This document shows, one piece after another, positions 31,810 through 41,275 of a stretch of 42,243 nucleotides of DNA. The DNA is taken from the IMG/VR virus record IMGVR_UViG_3300028559_000077, positions 1 to 42,243 of that record; one strand, 5' to 3'. Below the pieces are notes generated by a model. The model was not told the origin of the DNA and made no database searches. It saw only the letters and a program-made list of their open reading frames with translations. Position 1 is the first letter of the stretch. Each line of letters begins with the position of its first letter. The position numbers were made by a program, and so were the translations under genes. This stretch comes from a virus.

Positions 31810-33573
31810 ATGGCTACTTTTACTGAAATTACTTTCAAAAATATAAAAAATCAAATTGATAGATTTTTACAAGAGGAACATAATAAAGCAAGTATATTAT
31901 TTTCACCTGCATCTCCATATGGTCAAATTCTTAGTGTTATTCAGAATTTACACCAATTGTCTTTTCTATATTTGAAAAATTCAATAAATCAATTTGATTT
32001 AAGTGATCCTAACTCTAACAATCGTACAGTGATTCAAAATGCTGCTCTACTTGCTGGTCATATACCAGGTAGAGGTATTTCAGCAACTGGTAATCTAAAA
32101 TTGACTGTAAAGTCCGGAATCGATCTTGAAAAAGAACTTAAAGGTGGTAGAGTCACATTTAATAATCGAGTTTTATTAAAAAATAAAACTAATTCACTAG
32201 ATTATTCACTCTATCTAGGACAAGAAAAGGTAACTTATTTAGTAAATCCATCAACTAGAATATTTCTACCGATAATTCAAGGTAGATATAAAACTACAAA
32301 CTTTACCGGAAGTGGATCCATAAATCAAACTTACCAAGTAACACAGTCTGGTATACAAGATATTGAAAATTTTAATGTCGAAGTTTTAGTAAATGGTAAC
32401 TTCTGGTCAATCAAAAAACATTTATATGAACTATCACCAAATGAAGAAGGATGTGTTGTTAGAACTGGATTCGATGGGGGGATTGACATAATATTTGGAA
32501 ATGGAAATTTTGGAGCAATACCACAAATAGGGGCAATAATTGCAGTTACATACATTTTAACAGATGGTGATGATGGAAACATATTTAGAAGAACTTTTAA
32601 TGATTGGAAGTATGTCGATGATGCGACTGATGGATATGGTAACTCAATTGATGCTAGTAAAATTTTCGATACTGCTATCTATAATGATATAAATTTTGGA
32701 GCTAATGGTGAAAGTTATGTTTTTACTAGAAATATTCTACCAATTGCATCTAATAATTTTGTATTAGGCCTTCCACAACAATATGCATATGAGATAAAAA
32801 AACTAGGAGTATTTTCTCACGTTAATGCTTATGAAAATGATAATATGGTTTTTATAGTTGCTACTCCTAATATAAAACTATTTAAAAATCAAAATTCTGA
32901 CTATTTCTCTGTAAATATAAGAGCATTTGAACTAGATAATTATGAAAAATCCAAAATAGATAAATATCTAAAAACTAATGGAAATATACAACTTACAAGA
33001 AAATATAGAATTGACTCTCCAAAACTATCTTATTATATAATTAATGTTTTTGTAATAAGATATTCAGACTCAAATGATGATGCAATACAAAGTCAGGTAA
33101 CTGATGTGGTTTCAGAGTACTTTTTAAATTTCAGTCGTATAGATAGAATACCAAAATCCGATTTAGTTAAAGAGATAGCAATGATTAATGGTATTCATTC
33201 TGTTGATGTTCAATTTATATCCAGAAAAAATGAAGATTATCACAGAGAAGAAAATATAAGACAACAAAATAGTAAAGACGCTGCAAGTAATTTCACAACT
33301 AACTCGCTCTCTATGCCAAATACCGATATACCTAGTTCAGATATAGAACCTATAAAACAAAATGTAGATTACTCATCAAATAAATTAATTGGATTAGATC
33401 CAGTACTTGGTGATATAATATTTGAACCTAGTGAAATTCCAATAATTCGTGGAGGATGGTATGATAGAAATGGAATTTATCTCTCGGATGAAATATCTGG
33501 CTCTGGTCTTAAATCAATTAACATTATCAAAAAAGGTGTAGTTGATTCGAAATTAAGAAATAATGTTGTATAA
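31810..33573 (+). CDS. gp6-like baseplate wedge protein (baseplate J)
   Basis: This 587-residue protein has the order of a T4 gp6/baseplate-J protein. The N-terminal helical part includes SPYGQILSVIQNLHQLSFLY and DPNSNNRTVIQNAALLAGHI (about 36-90). A beta region with RTGFDGGIDIIFGNGNFG (about 219-236) follows, then an alpha/beta C-terminal part with KLGVFSHVNAYENDNMVFIV and VDVVSEYFLNF-like sequence. In T4, gp6 dimers form the ring that holds the wedges around the hub. The length is close to T4 gp6 (660 residues). The seven-base gap to the upstream gene suggests cotranscription. Confidence 0.8.
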   Translation: MATFTEITFKNIKNQIDRFLQEEHNKASILFSPASPYGQILSVIQNLHQLSFLYLKNSINQFDLSDPNSNNRTVIQNAALLAGHIPGRGISATGNLKLTVKSGIDLEKELKGGRVTFNNRVLLKNKTNSLDYSLYLGQEKVTYLVNPSTRIFLPIIQGRYKTTNFTGSGSINQTYQVTQSGIQDIENFNVEVLVNGNFWSIKKHLYELSPNEEGCVVRTGFDGGIDIIFGNGNFGAIPQIGAIIAVTYILTDGDDGNIFRRTFNDWKYVDDATDGYGNSIDASKIFDTAIYNDINFGANGESYVFTRNILPIASNNFVLGLPQQYAYEIKKLGVFSHVNAYENDNMVFIVATPNIKLFKNQNSDYFSVNIRAFELDNYEKSKIDKYLKTNGNIQLTRKYRIDSPKLSYYIINVFVIRYSDSNDDAIQSQVTDVVSEYFLNFSRIDRIPKSDLVKEIAMINGIHSVDVQFISRKNEDYHREENIRQQNSKDAASNFTTNSLSMPNTDIPSSDIEPIKQNVDYSSNKLIGLDPVLGDIIFEPSEIPIIRGGWYDRNGIYLSDEISGSGLKSINIIKKGVVDSKLRNNVV

Positions 33574-33588
33574 AATAATAAATAATAT

Positions 33589-33843
33589 ATGTTACACGAT
33601 AGACAACAACTTCCACAATTAAGATTTATGAAACATCGACATGATGATTTTAATGATTATCTAGATTATGAGAAAGTTATACTAAAACAATCATTATCAG
33701 CATACATGTTTCAAAATGATCTTATGAATACTTGGTTGCTGAACCTACAACCCCTAGTTTCATTGTTTATTGACCAAATGAATGTGATGAGAAATTTTAA
33801 AAATTATATGGTCGATAAGTACCATTATAAACATAGTAAATAA
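33589..33843 (+). CDS. Small hypothetical protein
   Basis: This 84-residue helical protein is rich in His, Met and Asp (RFMKHRHDDFNDYLDYEKVI, then an amphipathic helix ending KYHYKHSK). It lies 15 bases after the gp6-like gene and so is probably a small baseplate or assembly component. No family recognised. Confidence 0.6.
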   Translation: MLHDRQQLPQLRFMKHRHDDFNDYLDYEKVILKQSLSAYMFQNDLMNTWLLNLQPLVSLFIDQMNVMRNFKNYMVDKYHYKHSK

Positions 33844-33913
33844 CTTTGATAAATATATAATTTTCTTAAATATTAAACTTATATACGAAAAGAACTAAAA
33901 CCATTTTATACTA

Positions 33914-33923
33914 TTAATATATA
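33914..33923 (+). promoter_or_regulatory. TTAATATATA promoter-like element
   Basis: An exact copy 24 bases before the ATG at 33948. Confidence 0.6.
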
Positions 33924-33947
33924 ATAGACAAATCATAAGAGAATTAC

Positions 33948-34571
33948 ATGGCAGATAAAAATAAAATATCAGGATTTAAAAAATTTACAGAACTTAAAAG
34001 TAAAGAAGATCTAAATGAGGTTGAATTATCAGCTCAACCAAAAACAGATTCTGATATACCAGGTAATCCTAATTTACCAAATACATCAAAAAAAATCGAA
34101 AGAATGCCTTCAAGAAAAGGAATTATTCCACAAGACCAAAACGTAGATTTGAATAAACCAATCGGAGAAACAGAAACTAATGAGTCCGATAAGGTTAATT
34201 TCTATGGTAAGGTTGCTAAATTTCCAAAAAAAACTAAAGCATCTAAGGCTTATAACTTTTTAGAAAATGTTAAAATCTCTAAGAATTCAATTTGGTATAT
34301 TCTTATCGAAAAACAAGATAATGAGCTTCAAATGGTTAAGTATAATAACAAGAAAGGATTTGATATGGCTAAATTTGTTTTGGAATTAAAGACGTTCTAT
34401 ATAAAAGAATATTCTAAAAGTCCAAAAATGGTTAAACTAATCGAATCAATTGAGATTGTTGGTAAAGAAGAATTTTCAGCTATTAAAAATATACCAAATG
34501 TAGAAGTAGAAAAAGGTAAAAAACTTATTTCTAAAATCACAGAAGACTTAATTAAACTTTTAAGCAAGTAA
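33948..34571 (+). CDS. Unknown protein with disordered N-terminal half
   Basis: This 207-residue protein has a low-complexity, Pro/Lys/Asn-rich first 90 residues, opening KNKISGFKKFTELKSKEDLN. The C-terminal 110 residues form a compact alpha/beta domain (NSIWYILIEKQDNELQMVKY; FDMAKFVLELKTFYIKEYS). The layout suits a packaged or assembly protein with a tethered domain, but nothing specific is recognised. It has its own promoter element and is followed by the homing-endonuclease gene. Confidence 0.65.
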   Translation: MADKNKISGFKKFTELKSKEDLNEVELSAQPKTDSDIPGNPNLPNTSKKIERMPSRKGIIPQDQNVDLNKPIGETETNESDKVNFYGKVAKFPKKTKASKAYNFLENVKISKNSIWYILIEKQDNELQMVKYNNKKGFDMAKFVLELKTFYIKEYSKSPKMVKLIESIEIVGKEEFSAIKNIPNVEVEKGKKLISKITEDLIKLLSK

Positions 34572-34671
34572 TATACAGATATAGTTTGTTTTTAGTTTAT
34601 AATAAAAGATTATAAACAAATTAAAAAATGTTTAGTCAGGAGGGTGCATAGGTATATCAGATATATACTAA

Positions 34672-35733
34672 ATGAGATCTTGTGAAATATTAGCTATAGA
34701 AGAAAGAGAAAAAAAGATTCTTTTCTTATTGAATCTGGGTTATAGTAAAGAAGAATCAATTAGCAATTTAAAAAAACTATCATCCCCACTATCTGAAATA
34801 TATTGGATTTATAAAGGACTATCTAAATCCGAGGCACAAGATAAAATATCTAATCTACAAAAGGAGAGATCTCCTAGATGTAAAGAGTATTGGATTAAAA
34901 AAGGATTTTCTGAAATTGAATCAGAAGCTAAAGTTTCTATTTATCAAGATAATGTATCTCTGAAAGCTACTTTAAACAAAGGACAAAATATTGAAGATTA
35001 TAATAAAAAATGTAATAATCGCAAAATCAATAAAGAAAAATACATTTCTTTGTATGGTGAGGAAATTGGTACTGAAAAATGGATGGATAAAAAAGAGAAA
35101 TCTAAAATAACTCTTTCTAATCTTATAAGAGTACATGGTGAGATAGAGGGACCTAGTAGATGGGATATCTATTTAAAAAAACAAAAATATAGTAATAGTA
35201 ATGAAGGATTGATTGAAAATCATGGCCAAAAGGGGTATGATTTAATAGAATTTAGAAAAAATTTATATAGTTATAAAATAGATAAATTTATTGAAACAAA
35301 TGACTATAAATATATTAATAAATTTTATTCTAAATCTTCACAAGATTTTTTTTGGAGTATTTACAATCTATTGCCTCAAAATTTAAAAGATAAATGTTAT
35401 TTTAAAGAGTTAAATAATGAATTTGTTGTTGCTAAAAATAGACAATGTTATTTATATGATTTTGTTATATCAAATATAAATTTTTGTATAGAATTTAATG
35501 GTGATTTTTGGCACGCTAATCCAAAAAATTACATTGAAAGTGATTTAATTTTAAATAAAAAAGCATCTGATATTTGGGAACATGATTCTAAGAAAATTAA
35601 TTTTTTAAAACTAGAAAGGAATATTGATTGTTTAATTGTTTGGGAGTCTGATTGGAAAATAAATAAACATAATACAATAGAAAATATTTTAAGTATAATA
35701 AATAAAAGAATTAAATATGATAACAATAACTGA
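34672..35733 (+). CDS. Vsr/EDxHD-type homing endonuclease with YWI-repeat DNA-binding arm
   Basis: This 353-residue protein has a C-terminal nuclease resembling the very-short-patch-repair fold used by I-Bth0305I-type homing enzymes: YDFVISNINFCIEFNGDFWH, then a later WEHDSKKINFLK and DCLIVWESDW, supplying the acidic and His residues. The N-terminal 100 residues hold tandem modules of the form S-P-x(4)-YW-I-x-KG-x-S-x-x-E-A-x-x-x-I-S-x-x-Q, a known DNA-binding decoration. It is AT-rich. Its last 17 bases overlap the IscA-like gene, as if it had inserted right against that gene's start. Confidence 0.78.
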   Translation: MRSCEILAIEEREKKILFLLNLGYSKEESISNLKKLSSPLSEIYWIYKGLSKSEAQDKISNLQKERSPRCKEYWIKKGFSEIESEAKVSIYQDNVSLKATLNKGQNIEDYNKKCNNRKINKEKYISLYGEEIGTEKWMDKKEKSKITLSNLIRVHGEIEGPSRWDIYLKKQKYSNSNEGLIENHGQKGYDLIEFRKNLYSYKIDKFIETNDYKYINKFYSKSSQDFFWSIYNLLPQNLKDKCYFKELNNEFVVAKNRQCYLYDFVISNINFCIEFNGDFWHANPKNYIESDLILNKKASDIWEHDSKKINFLKLERNIDCLIVWESDWKINKHNTIENILSIINKRIKYDNNN

Positions 35734-36037
35734 AAAAGCTCTCGTTAAAATAAAGGAATTACTTGGTGAAAAGATAGAAATTACATTTCTAGAGGTCAAA
35801 ATTGAATCTTCTGGATGTGCAGGATTGTCGTATAAAATGGACTTTAAAACCACACTGAATTCCGATGATCAAGTATTTGAACATCAAGATTTAAAGGTCG
35901 TAACAAATAAAAAATCACTTTTATACCTAATAGGAACTGAATTAGACTATTCAGATGGTCTAAACGGAAAAGGATTTGAATGGAATAATCCATCAGCAAC
36001 TAGAGTATGTGGTTGTGGTGAAAGCTTTAGCGTATAA
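35717..36037 (+). CDS. IscA/HesB-family iron-sulfur carrier
   Basis: This 106-residue A-type Fe-S carrier has all three conserved cysteines: C34 in SSGCAGLSY and C98/C100 in RVCGCGESF. Members bind an iron or [2Fe-2S]/[4Fe-4S] cluster and pass it to target enzymes. The length is normal for the family. In a phage it may supply clusters to a replication or nucleotide enzyme, but no obvious Fe-S target is in this window. The start codon lies inside the end of the homing-endonuclease gene, so the endonuclease insertion may have replaced its original promoter. Confidence 0.9.
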   Translation: MITITEKALVKIKELLGEKIEITFLEVKIESSGCAGLSYKMDFKTTLNSDDQVFEHQDLKVVTNKKSLLYLIGTELDYSDGLNGKGFEWNNPSATRVCGCGESFSV

Positions 36038-36073
36038 AGCATTCCGGAATTTTAATACATAAAAATAAAAAAT

Positions 36074-36235
36074 ATGTATTCTCTAGTAAAATACATTTTA
36101 TTTATTTCACTCTCTATTATTCTTTTTAGCTGTTCTTCTTCTAAATATGAAGCTATACAAAAAGATAAACCACCAACGAAATGCATTGGGGAGATGGGAA
36201 GATATAGTGACAGACATTATAACTCCAAAAGATAA
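36074..36235 (+). CDS. Small lipoprotein
   Basis: This 53-residue protein has a clear type II signal peptide: a basic residue at K6, a hydrophobic stretch (YILFISLSIILF) and the lipobox LFSC, which makes C20 the lipidated residue. The mature part is only about 34 residues (SSSKYEAIQKDKPPTKCIGE and on), with a second Cys. It fits between the IscA-like and purA genes, a gap otherwise empty. It might be an outer spanin-like or superinfection-exclusion lipoprotein. A partner inner spanin is not seen. Confidence 0.65.
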   Translation: MYSLVKYILFISLSIILFSCSSSKYEAIQKDKPPTKCIGEMGRYSDRHYNSKR

Positions 36236-36305
36236 ACTTATTATTTTTGATTAATATAAAATAGGTGTTTAATAAAAACATATCTAAAAATCAAAATCAA
36301 AATAA

Positions 36306-37520
<1,215 letters not shown>

Positions 37521-38282
37521 ATGGAAAATATACTTTATCAGGACGATTGCTTTAACATCTTTCCTAGATTTGAAGATAAATCAATAGATTTGATATTATG
37601 TGACTTGCCTTATAATACGACAAGAGCAAAATGGGATATTCAATTAGATTTGAATTTATTATGGGAACATTATAAAAGAATAATTAAAGATAATGGAGCT
37701 ATTTTATTATTTGCGCAAACACCATTTGATAAAGTTTTAGGTTGCTCAAATTTGGAGTGGTTGAAATATGAATGGATCTGGGAAAAAACACAAGCAACTG
37801 GATGGTTAAACGCTAAGAAGATGCCTATGAAATCACATGAGAATATCTTAGTTTTTTATAAAAATCCACCAACCTATAATCCTCAAAAAACTACTGGTCA
37901 TAAACCGATGCACTCATATACAAAAAGACCAGAGGTTCAGAATAAAACTGAACTATATGGAGAGATGAATCGTGTTATATCAGGAGGTGGTGATACTGAT
38001 AGATATCCAAGATCTGTTTTGGTTTTTTCATCAGATAAACAGAAAAATAAATTAGATGGAACAATCCACCCAACCCAAAAACCATTAGCACTTTGTGAGT
38101 ATTTAATCAAAACATATACAAATGAAGGAGATTTAGTTCTAGACAACACTGCTGGTAGTGGAACTACTGGATTAGCAGCTAAAAATACGAATAGGAAATA
38201 TATTTTAATTGAAAAAGAAGAAAATTGGTGTCAAGTAATTAAAAAAAGAATTCCTGATATCTATGAGTATAAACATTTATAA
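37521..38282 (+). CDS. DNA (N6-adenine or N4-cytosine) methyltransferase, beta class
   Basis: This 253-residue amino-methyltransferase has catalytic motif IV DLPY at 28-31 and SAM-binding motif DNTAGSGTTGLAA at about 208-220, with HPTQKP just before. The IV-first, motif-I-last order marks the beta class. A central target-recognition region contains ATGWLNAKKMPMKSHENILV. No restriction endonuclease gene is adjacent, so it is an orphan enzyme that probably protects phage DNA. The start directly follows the purA stop. Confidence 0.9.
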   Translation: MENILYQDDCFNIFPRFEDKSIDLILCDLPYNTTRAKWDIQLDLNLLWEHYKRIIKDNGAILLFAQTPFDKVLGCSNLEWLKYEWIWEKTQATGWLNAKKMPMKSHENILVFYKNPPTYNPQKTTGHKPMHSYTKRPEVQNKTELYGEMNRVISGGGDTDRYPRSVLVFSSDKQKNKLDGTIHPTQKPLALCEYLIKTYTNEGDLVLDNTAGSGTTGLAAKNTNRKYILIEKEENWCQVIKKRIPDIYEYKHL

Positions 38283-38302
38283 TCTAATTCTATATAAAAC
38301 TT

Positions 38303-39040
38303 ATGACAAACCAAATTCACAATTTAGATTGTATAGATTTCATGAAAACTCTCACAAATGAGTCCATTGATTTGACAATTACTGACCCACCATACACCAT
38401 TAATTATTCTTCTTATAGAACAAAGACCAAGATTATTACAAATGATGATAATAAAGATTGGATAGAACCATTTTTTGAAGAATTATCCAGAGTGGTTAAA
38501 AAAGGATCACACCTTTATTGTTTCTGTGATTTTGAAATGTCTTCTGATTTTGTTGCTGAGATTAGAAAATATTGGAAAGTTAGAAATCTTCTATGTATTC
38601 CAAGAACTATTAAAGGAAATGGTGGAGATAGAATCTTTCAACAACAATTTGAATATGTTATCTTTGCAACTCGTGGTAATAGAACCGAAGGTAGAAAATT
38701 CAACCAAACACAAATATTAAAACCATCAGAAACTTATCTTAAAGATAAAAGATATAATGCTAAAGAATGGTTGTATAGATTACCAGATTATTGGTACTGG
38801 ACAAAAGCATCAGAATTCAATCATGATAGATTACATCCAAATCAAAAAAATGTTGATTGTTTAAAAGATATGATTGCCTTATCATCAAATCCAGGTGAGA
38901 TTGTTTTTGATCCTTTCTGTGGTAGTGGTTCAACACTCTTAGCCGCTAAACTTTTAGATAGAAAATGGATCGGATGTGAAATTGATGCTAAATATGTTGA
39001 TGTATCTAATAATAGATTAAAAGTAAAAGAAACGGTTTGA
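38303..39040 (+). CDS. Second DNA methyltransferase, beta class
   Basis: This 245-residue enzyme has motif IV DPPY at 28-31, HPNQKN near 193 and SAM motif FDPFCGSGSTLLAAK near 210. It shares the beta-class order with its upstream neighbour but has a different target-recognition middle (RNLLCIPRTIKGNGGDRIFQ), so the two probably modify different sites. The gap to the first methyltransferase is 20 bases. DPPY favours N6-adenine. The specificity cannot be read from sequence. Confidence 0.9.
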   Translation: MTNQIHNLDCIDFMKTLTNESIDLTITDPPYTINYSSYRTKTKIITNDDNKDWIEPFFEELSRVVKKGSHLYCFCDFEMSSDFVAEIRKYWKVRNLLCIPRTIKGNGGDRIFQQQFEYVIFATRGNRTEGRKFNQTQILKPSETYLKDKRYNAKEWLYRLPDYWYWTKASEFNHDRLHPNQKNVDCLKDMIALSSNPGEIVFDPFCGSGSTLLAAKLLDRKWIGCEIDAKYVDVSNNRLKVKETV

Positions 39041-39402
39041 AATATTTCCCTAACATAGACAAATTAAAAAATATTGCAGATATACTTCAATATGATACAT
39101 TAAATGCTAAGTCTAAAATAGAATATGTAATACATTCATATCTTTTAGAAGACTATAAAGTATTTGATAATAATAAAGATTATTGGATGACCTCAACAAT
39201 GATTAGTAACTCCTTATTTAATAAGGATTTTTTAAAGTTAATTAAAAAACAAAGTCCTAATTATATCTATTCTCAAATTGATCAAGTAATAGTGTCGGTT
39301 TTACTTCAAAGATCATCCGAGCAACCTAAAAAGAGAATAGCAATTGATAGTATGAATCCAGATTTAGTAGATGATGAGCCTTTTAGAGTTGTTTCTGAAT
39401 AG
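39037..39402 (+). CDS. Small protein coupled to DNA methyltransferase
   Basis: This 121-residue protein starts at TTG (39037), overlapping the methyltransferase stop as TTGA, which implies coupled translation. It is helical with an aromatic-rich centre (DYWMTSTMISNSLFNKDFLK) and an acidic C-terminus. No family recognised. The first in-frame ATG lies some 45 codons in, which would remove much of the sequence, so TTG is preferred. It may be a methyltransferase partner. Confidence 0.65.
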   Translation: MKYFPNIDKLKNIADILQYDTLNAKSKIEYVIHSYLLEDYKVFDNNKDYWMTSTMISNSLFNKDFLKLIKKQSPNYIYSQIDQVIVSVLLQRSSEQPKKRIAIDSMNPDLVDDEPFRVVSE

Positions 39403-39570
39403 TTATTTATTAGAATTCTTATACTTATCATAAAGGTGCCATATTGAAACAGCACTACATTCTAAAAGAAAAAAGAATACCTTATCAGTTGGTTCATCAT
39501 TTGTTAAAAATGTATAAAACACAAATGTAATAATTACAAGAACTTCTAATATTGATATAAATTTCTTCAT
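39403..39570 (-). CDS. Small membrane protein
   Basis: This 55-residue protein has two hydrophobic stretches (FISILEVLVIITFVFYTFL and FFFLLECSAVSIWHLY) joined by an acidic turn (TNDEPTDK), so a two-helix membrane hairpin is likely. It ends in a basic tail (DKYKNSNK). It fills the gap between convergent genes. Small holins and exclusion proteins have this form, but nothing specific supports either. Coding is supported by composition and fit only. Confidence 0.5.
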   Translation of the reverse strand: MKKFISILEVLVIITFVFYTFLTNDEPTDKVFFFLLECSAVSIWHLYDKYKNSNK

Positions 39571-39585
39571 TACGTTAAAACAAAA

Positions 39586-39606
39586 TACCCGGAGATTGTC
39601 CGGGTA
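39586..39606 (-). terminator. Rho-independent terminator
   Basis: TACCCGG and CCGGGTA form a seven-bp stem. On the minus strand it is followed by TTTTGTTTT. It ends the gene at 39639. Confidence 0.85.
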
Positions 39607-39638
39607 TAAATATACAAAAAGTTTTTAAACTTCCAAAA

Positions 39639-40052
39639 TTAATATCCGGAACCTGCTCCCCAGATAACATTATTATTTTTAGTTCCTATTCCTAATTTGG
39701 AAAAAATAGAATCTCTCATTTCGGTGTCTGTGGATCTAAAGACGATAAACTCATCCGCCAATCCAATATTTTTTTCTAACCATTTTTTCTCATCATCTGT
39801 AAGAAGACTTTGATTTTCATTGAATGAGCTGAATTCTTTAATATGTGTTAGTTTATGATCTTTTGCCAAAAACTTCTCACCATCAATATTTTTAGAATTT
39901 GGTTCTCTGTGAGATCCTTTCTTTGGTTTTTCAGCCAAATGATCTTCACTTGATAAAGTTGAATTATTTGGTTTTTTAGAAGAAACATGACTTTGCTTCT
40001 TCATATCTTTAGACAACTTCTGGTCTTTGTGGTTTACTTGTTTATGAGCCAT
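39639..40052 (-). CDS. Basic, Lys/His-rich protein of unknown function
   Basis: This 137-residue protein has a disordered, basic first 65 residues (HKQVNHKDQKLSKDMKKQSH, then KPKKGSHREPNSKN). It continues with THIKEFSSFNENQSLLTDDE, an internal copy of the packaging-like peptide, and ends in an alpha/beta domain (ADEFIVFRSTDTEMRDSIF). It could be a packaged protein whose targeting peptide is internal. There is no known family. It has its own promoter element and terminator. Confidence 0.65.
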   Translation of the reverse strand: MAHKQVNHKDQKLSKDMKKQSHVSSKKPNNSTLSSEDHLAEKPKKGSHREPNSKNIDGEKFLAKDHKLTHIKEFSSFNENQSLLTDDEKKWLEKNIGLADEFIVFRSTDTEMRDSIFSKLGIGTKNNNVIWGAGSGY

Positions 40053-40071
40053 TTTAAAAAATATATTTTCT

Positions 40072-40081
40072 TATATATTAA
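40072..40081 (-). promoter_or_regulatory. TTAATATATA promoter-like element (minus strand)
   Basis: An exact copy 19 bases before the ATG at 40052. Confidence 0.6.
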
Positions 40082-40115
40082 ATATATTTTCTCATTTAGC
40101 AGAGGAAATATCCAT

Positions 40116-40859
40116 TTAAACTATGGGACTATTATTCTCTTTTATATCAATTTTTCTTATTTTTAATTCTTTAAATATGTCTGATATTGTGCCCTTTGAG
40201 CATTTTAATTTTACAGATATCTCTTTTTGTGACATACCATTTGTGTACATATCTAATATTAATGATCTATCAATTTTTTTTCTTAATTCATAATCATTGA
40301 AAGACTTCTCAACTATTGTGTCAATATTTTCATTAAAAAATTTAACATCACAATGTTTAATTAGGTGACAATTGACACATAGTAGTTCACAATTTTTAAA
40401 TTCCTTTATAATTTTCTTTATCATATCATCTTCTATATCAAATCCATCTCTAAATTTATAAGTAATATTACCAATTGTTAATTTTTTATATCTAGTATGA
40501 TGAAAAGATAGAGATGATGCACATTTATTGTAACCACATTCGAAACAGGAATTGCTACCATATAATTCTAACAAATTTATTTTGGCCTTTCTATTCCAAC
40601 TATCTATATTAATATTATGATGTAGTTCACGATGACAATTATGACATAACAAATCACATTTTTTTATTTCCTTTTCTATCTCTGACCATCGGTACTCTTT
40701 CATTTCAGATAATTTATATTCCTTATTTGATTTATGATGGAATGTCAACTTAAAAAAATTATCCTCACCACAACTCATACACTTCCCTCCTAGATATCTT
40801 ATAGCTTTTAATTTTTTAGCATATTTATTTATTTTTGAATTTATAACTTTAAATTTCAT
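40116..40859 (-). CDS. Tandem HNH endonuclease with C-terminal HTH
   Basis: This 247-residue protein carries two HNH-type units. The first has CMSCGED, FHHKSNKEY and CHNCHRELHH. The second has CFECGYNKC, FHHTRYKKL and CVNCHLIKH. A C-terminal helix-turn-helix (NGMSQKEISVKLKCSKGTIS, about 205-225) follows. Duplicated HNH with paired CxxC motifs is typical of phage homing endonucleases. It sits beside the tRNA cluster, a frequent home for such genes. The promoter lies in a palindrome just upstream. Confidence 0.82.
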   Translation of the reverse strand: MKFKVINSKINKYAKKLKAIRYLGGKCMSCGEDNFFKLTFHHKSNKEYKLSEMKEYRWSEIEKEIKKCDLLCHNCHRELHHNINIDSWNRKAKINLLELYGSNSCFECGYNKCASSLSFHHTRYKKLTIGNITYKFRDGFDIEDDMIKKIIKEFKNCELLCVNCHLIKHCDVKFFNENIDTIVEKSFNDYELRKKIDRSLILDMYTNGMSQKEISVKLKCSKGTISDIFKELKIRKIDIKENNSPIV

Positions 40860-40863
40860 TAGC

Positions 40864-40904
40864 TCGACTTTTATTTTTAAGTATATATTAAAAATAAAAG
40901 TCGA
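40864..40904. repeat. Perfect 17-bp palindrome holding a promoter element
   Basis: TCGACTTTTATTTTTAA and its complement flank GTATATA, with the minus-strand TTAATATATA element crossing the centre. It is built exactly like the palindrome at 11526-11565, but on the opposite strand, and lies between the tRNA cluster and the HNH gene. Confidence 0.85.
40882..40891 (-). promoter_or_regulatory. TTAATATATA element inside palindrome (minus strand)
   Basis: An exact copy 22 bases before the ATG at 40859. Transcripts would carry one palindrome arm as leader. Confidence 0.55.
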
Positions 40905-40911
40905 ATTTAGC

Positions 40912-41002
40912 GGAAGCGGTGAGTGCCGACCTCACTCGCCGGTGTTTAACCGACCTATCACGTTAGCAATGTGACCCCTTTGCCATCATTGGGTACGCTT
41001 CC
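40912..41002 (-). tRNA. tRNA-Ser(GCU), divergent
   Basis: The acceptor stem is perfect, GGAAGCG with CGCTTCC. T8-A9, a CCC/GGG D-stem and anticodon loop TTGCTAA (GCU) follow, then a long variable arm as in serine tRNAs. The T-arm is GTGAG/CTCAC with loop GTCGGCA instead of the usual TTCGANN, and the last anticodon-stem pair is A-C. The discriminator G fits serine. CCA is not encoded. It is possibly functional but degenerate. Confidence 0.75.
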
Positions 41003-41009
41003 TATTGGT

Positions 41010-41097
41010 GGAGGTAGAGGGAATCCAACCCACACATCGGAATTTCACCGATCTAGGCGTTTTCAAGACGCTGTACCTCTGTCCATTGGGTACCTCC
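41010..41097 (-). tRNA. tRNA-Ser(UGA)-like, degenerate
   Basis: The acceptor GGAGGTA/TACCTCC is perfect, the loop CTTGAAA gives UGA, and the variable arm ATCGG-TGAAATT-CCGAT is strong. However, the usual two bases 8-9 seem to be missing before a short D-stem. The T-stem has a U-U mismatch, and the T-loop is TTGGATT, lacking the conserved C56. CCA is encoded after A73. It is a second UGA serine tRNA beside a canonical one and may be decaying or an altered-function tRNA. Confidence 0.65.
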
Positions 41098-41105
41098 AAA
41101 TTTGA

Positions 41106-41191
41106 GGAGAGTCAGGGATTCGAACCCTGGGATCCCGAAGGACCTCCGGTTTTCAAGACCGGTGCAATAAGCCAGACTCTGCCAACTCTCC
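41106..41191 (-). tRNA. tRNA-Ser(UGA)
   Basis: Canonical class II tRNA: acceptor GGAGAGT/ACTCTCC, D-stem GCA/TGC, anticodon arm CCGGT-CTTGAAA-ACCGG, variable arm GGTCC/GGATCC, and T-arm CAGGG-TTCGAAT-CCCTG. The discriminator base is U rather than the G usual for serine. CCA is not encoded. Confidence 0.92.
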
Positions 41192-41242
41192 ATATCTTCG
41201 GTGTCATTCGCCTATTATGATACTATGTGTAGCTATTTCACA

Positions 41243-41263
41243 CGGTGGGATTCGAACCCACAT
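41243..41263 (-). other. Orphan tRNA T-arm
   Basis: A 21-base exact copy of the T-arm of the adjacent tRNA-Arg (41281-41301) lies 38 bases further along the minus strand. No acceptor partner or anticodon arm can be placed around it. It looks like a duplication remnant or half of a dead tRNA. Confidence 0.8.
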
Positions 41264-41275
41264 CTACCGATTTGA

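Noticed and set aside
34595-34617. Nine-bp hairpin after the gene at 33948 as a terminator.
   Set aside because: The stem is all A/T apart from one G-C pair and is followed by A-rich, not T-rich, sequence on either strand.
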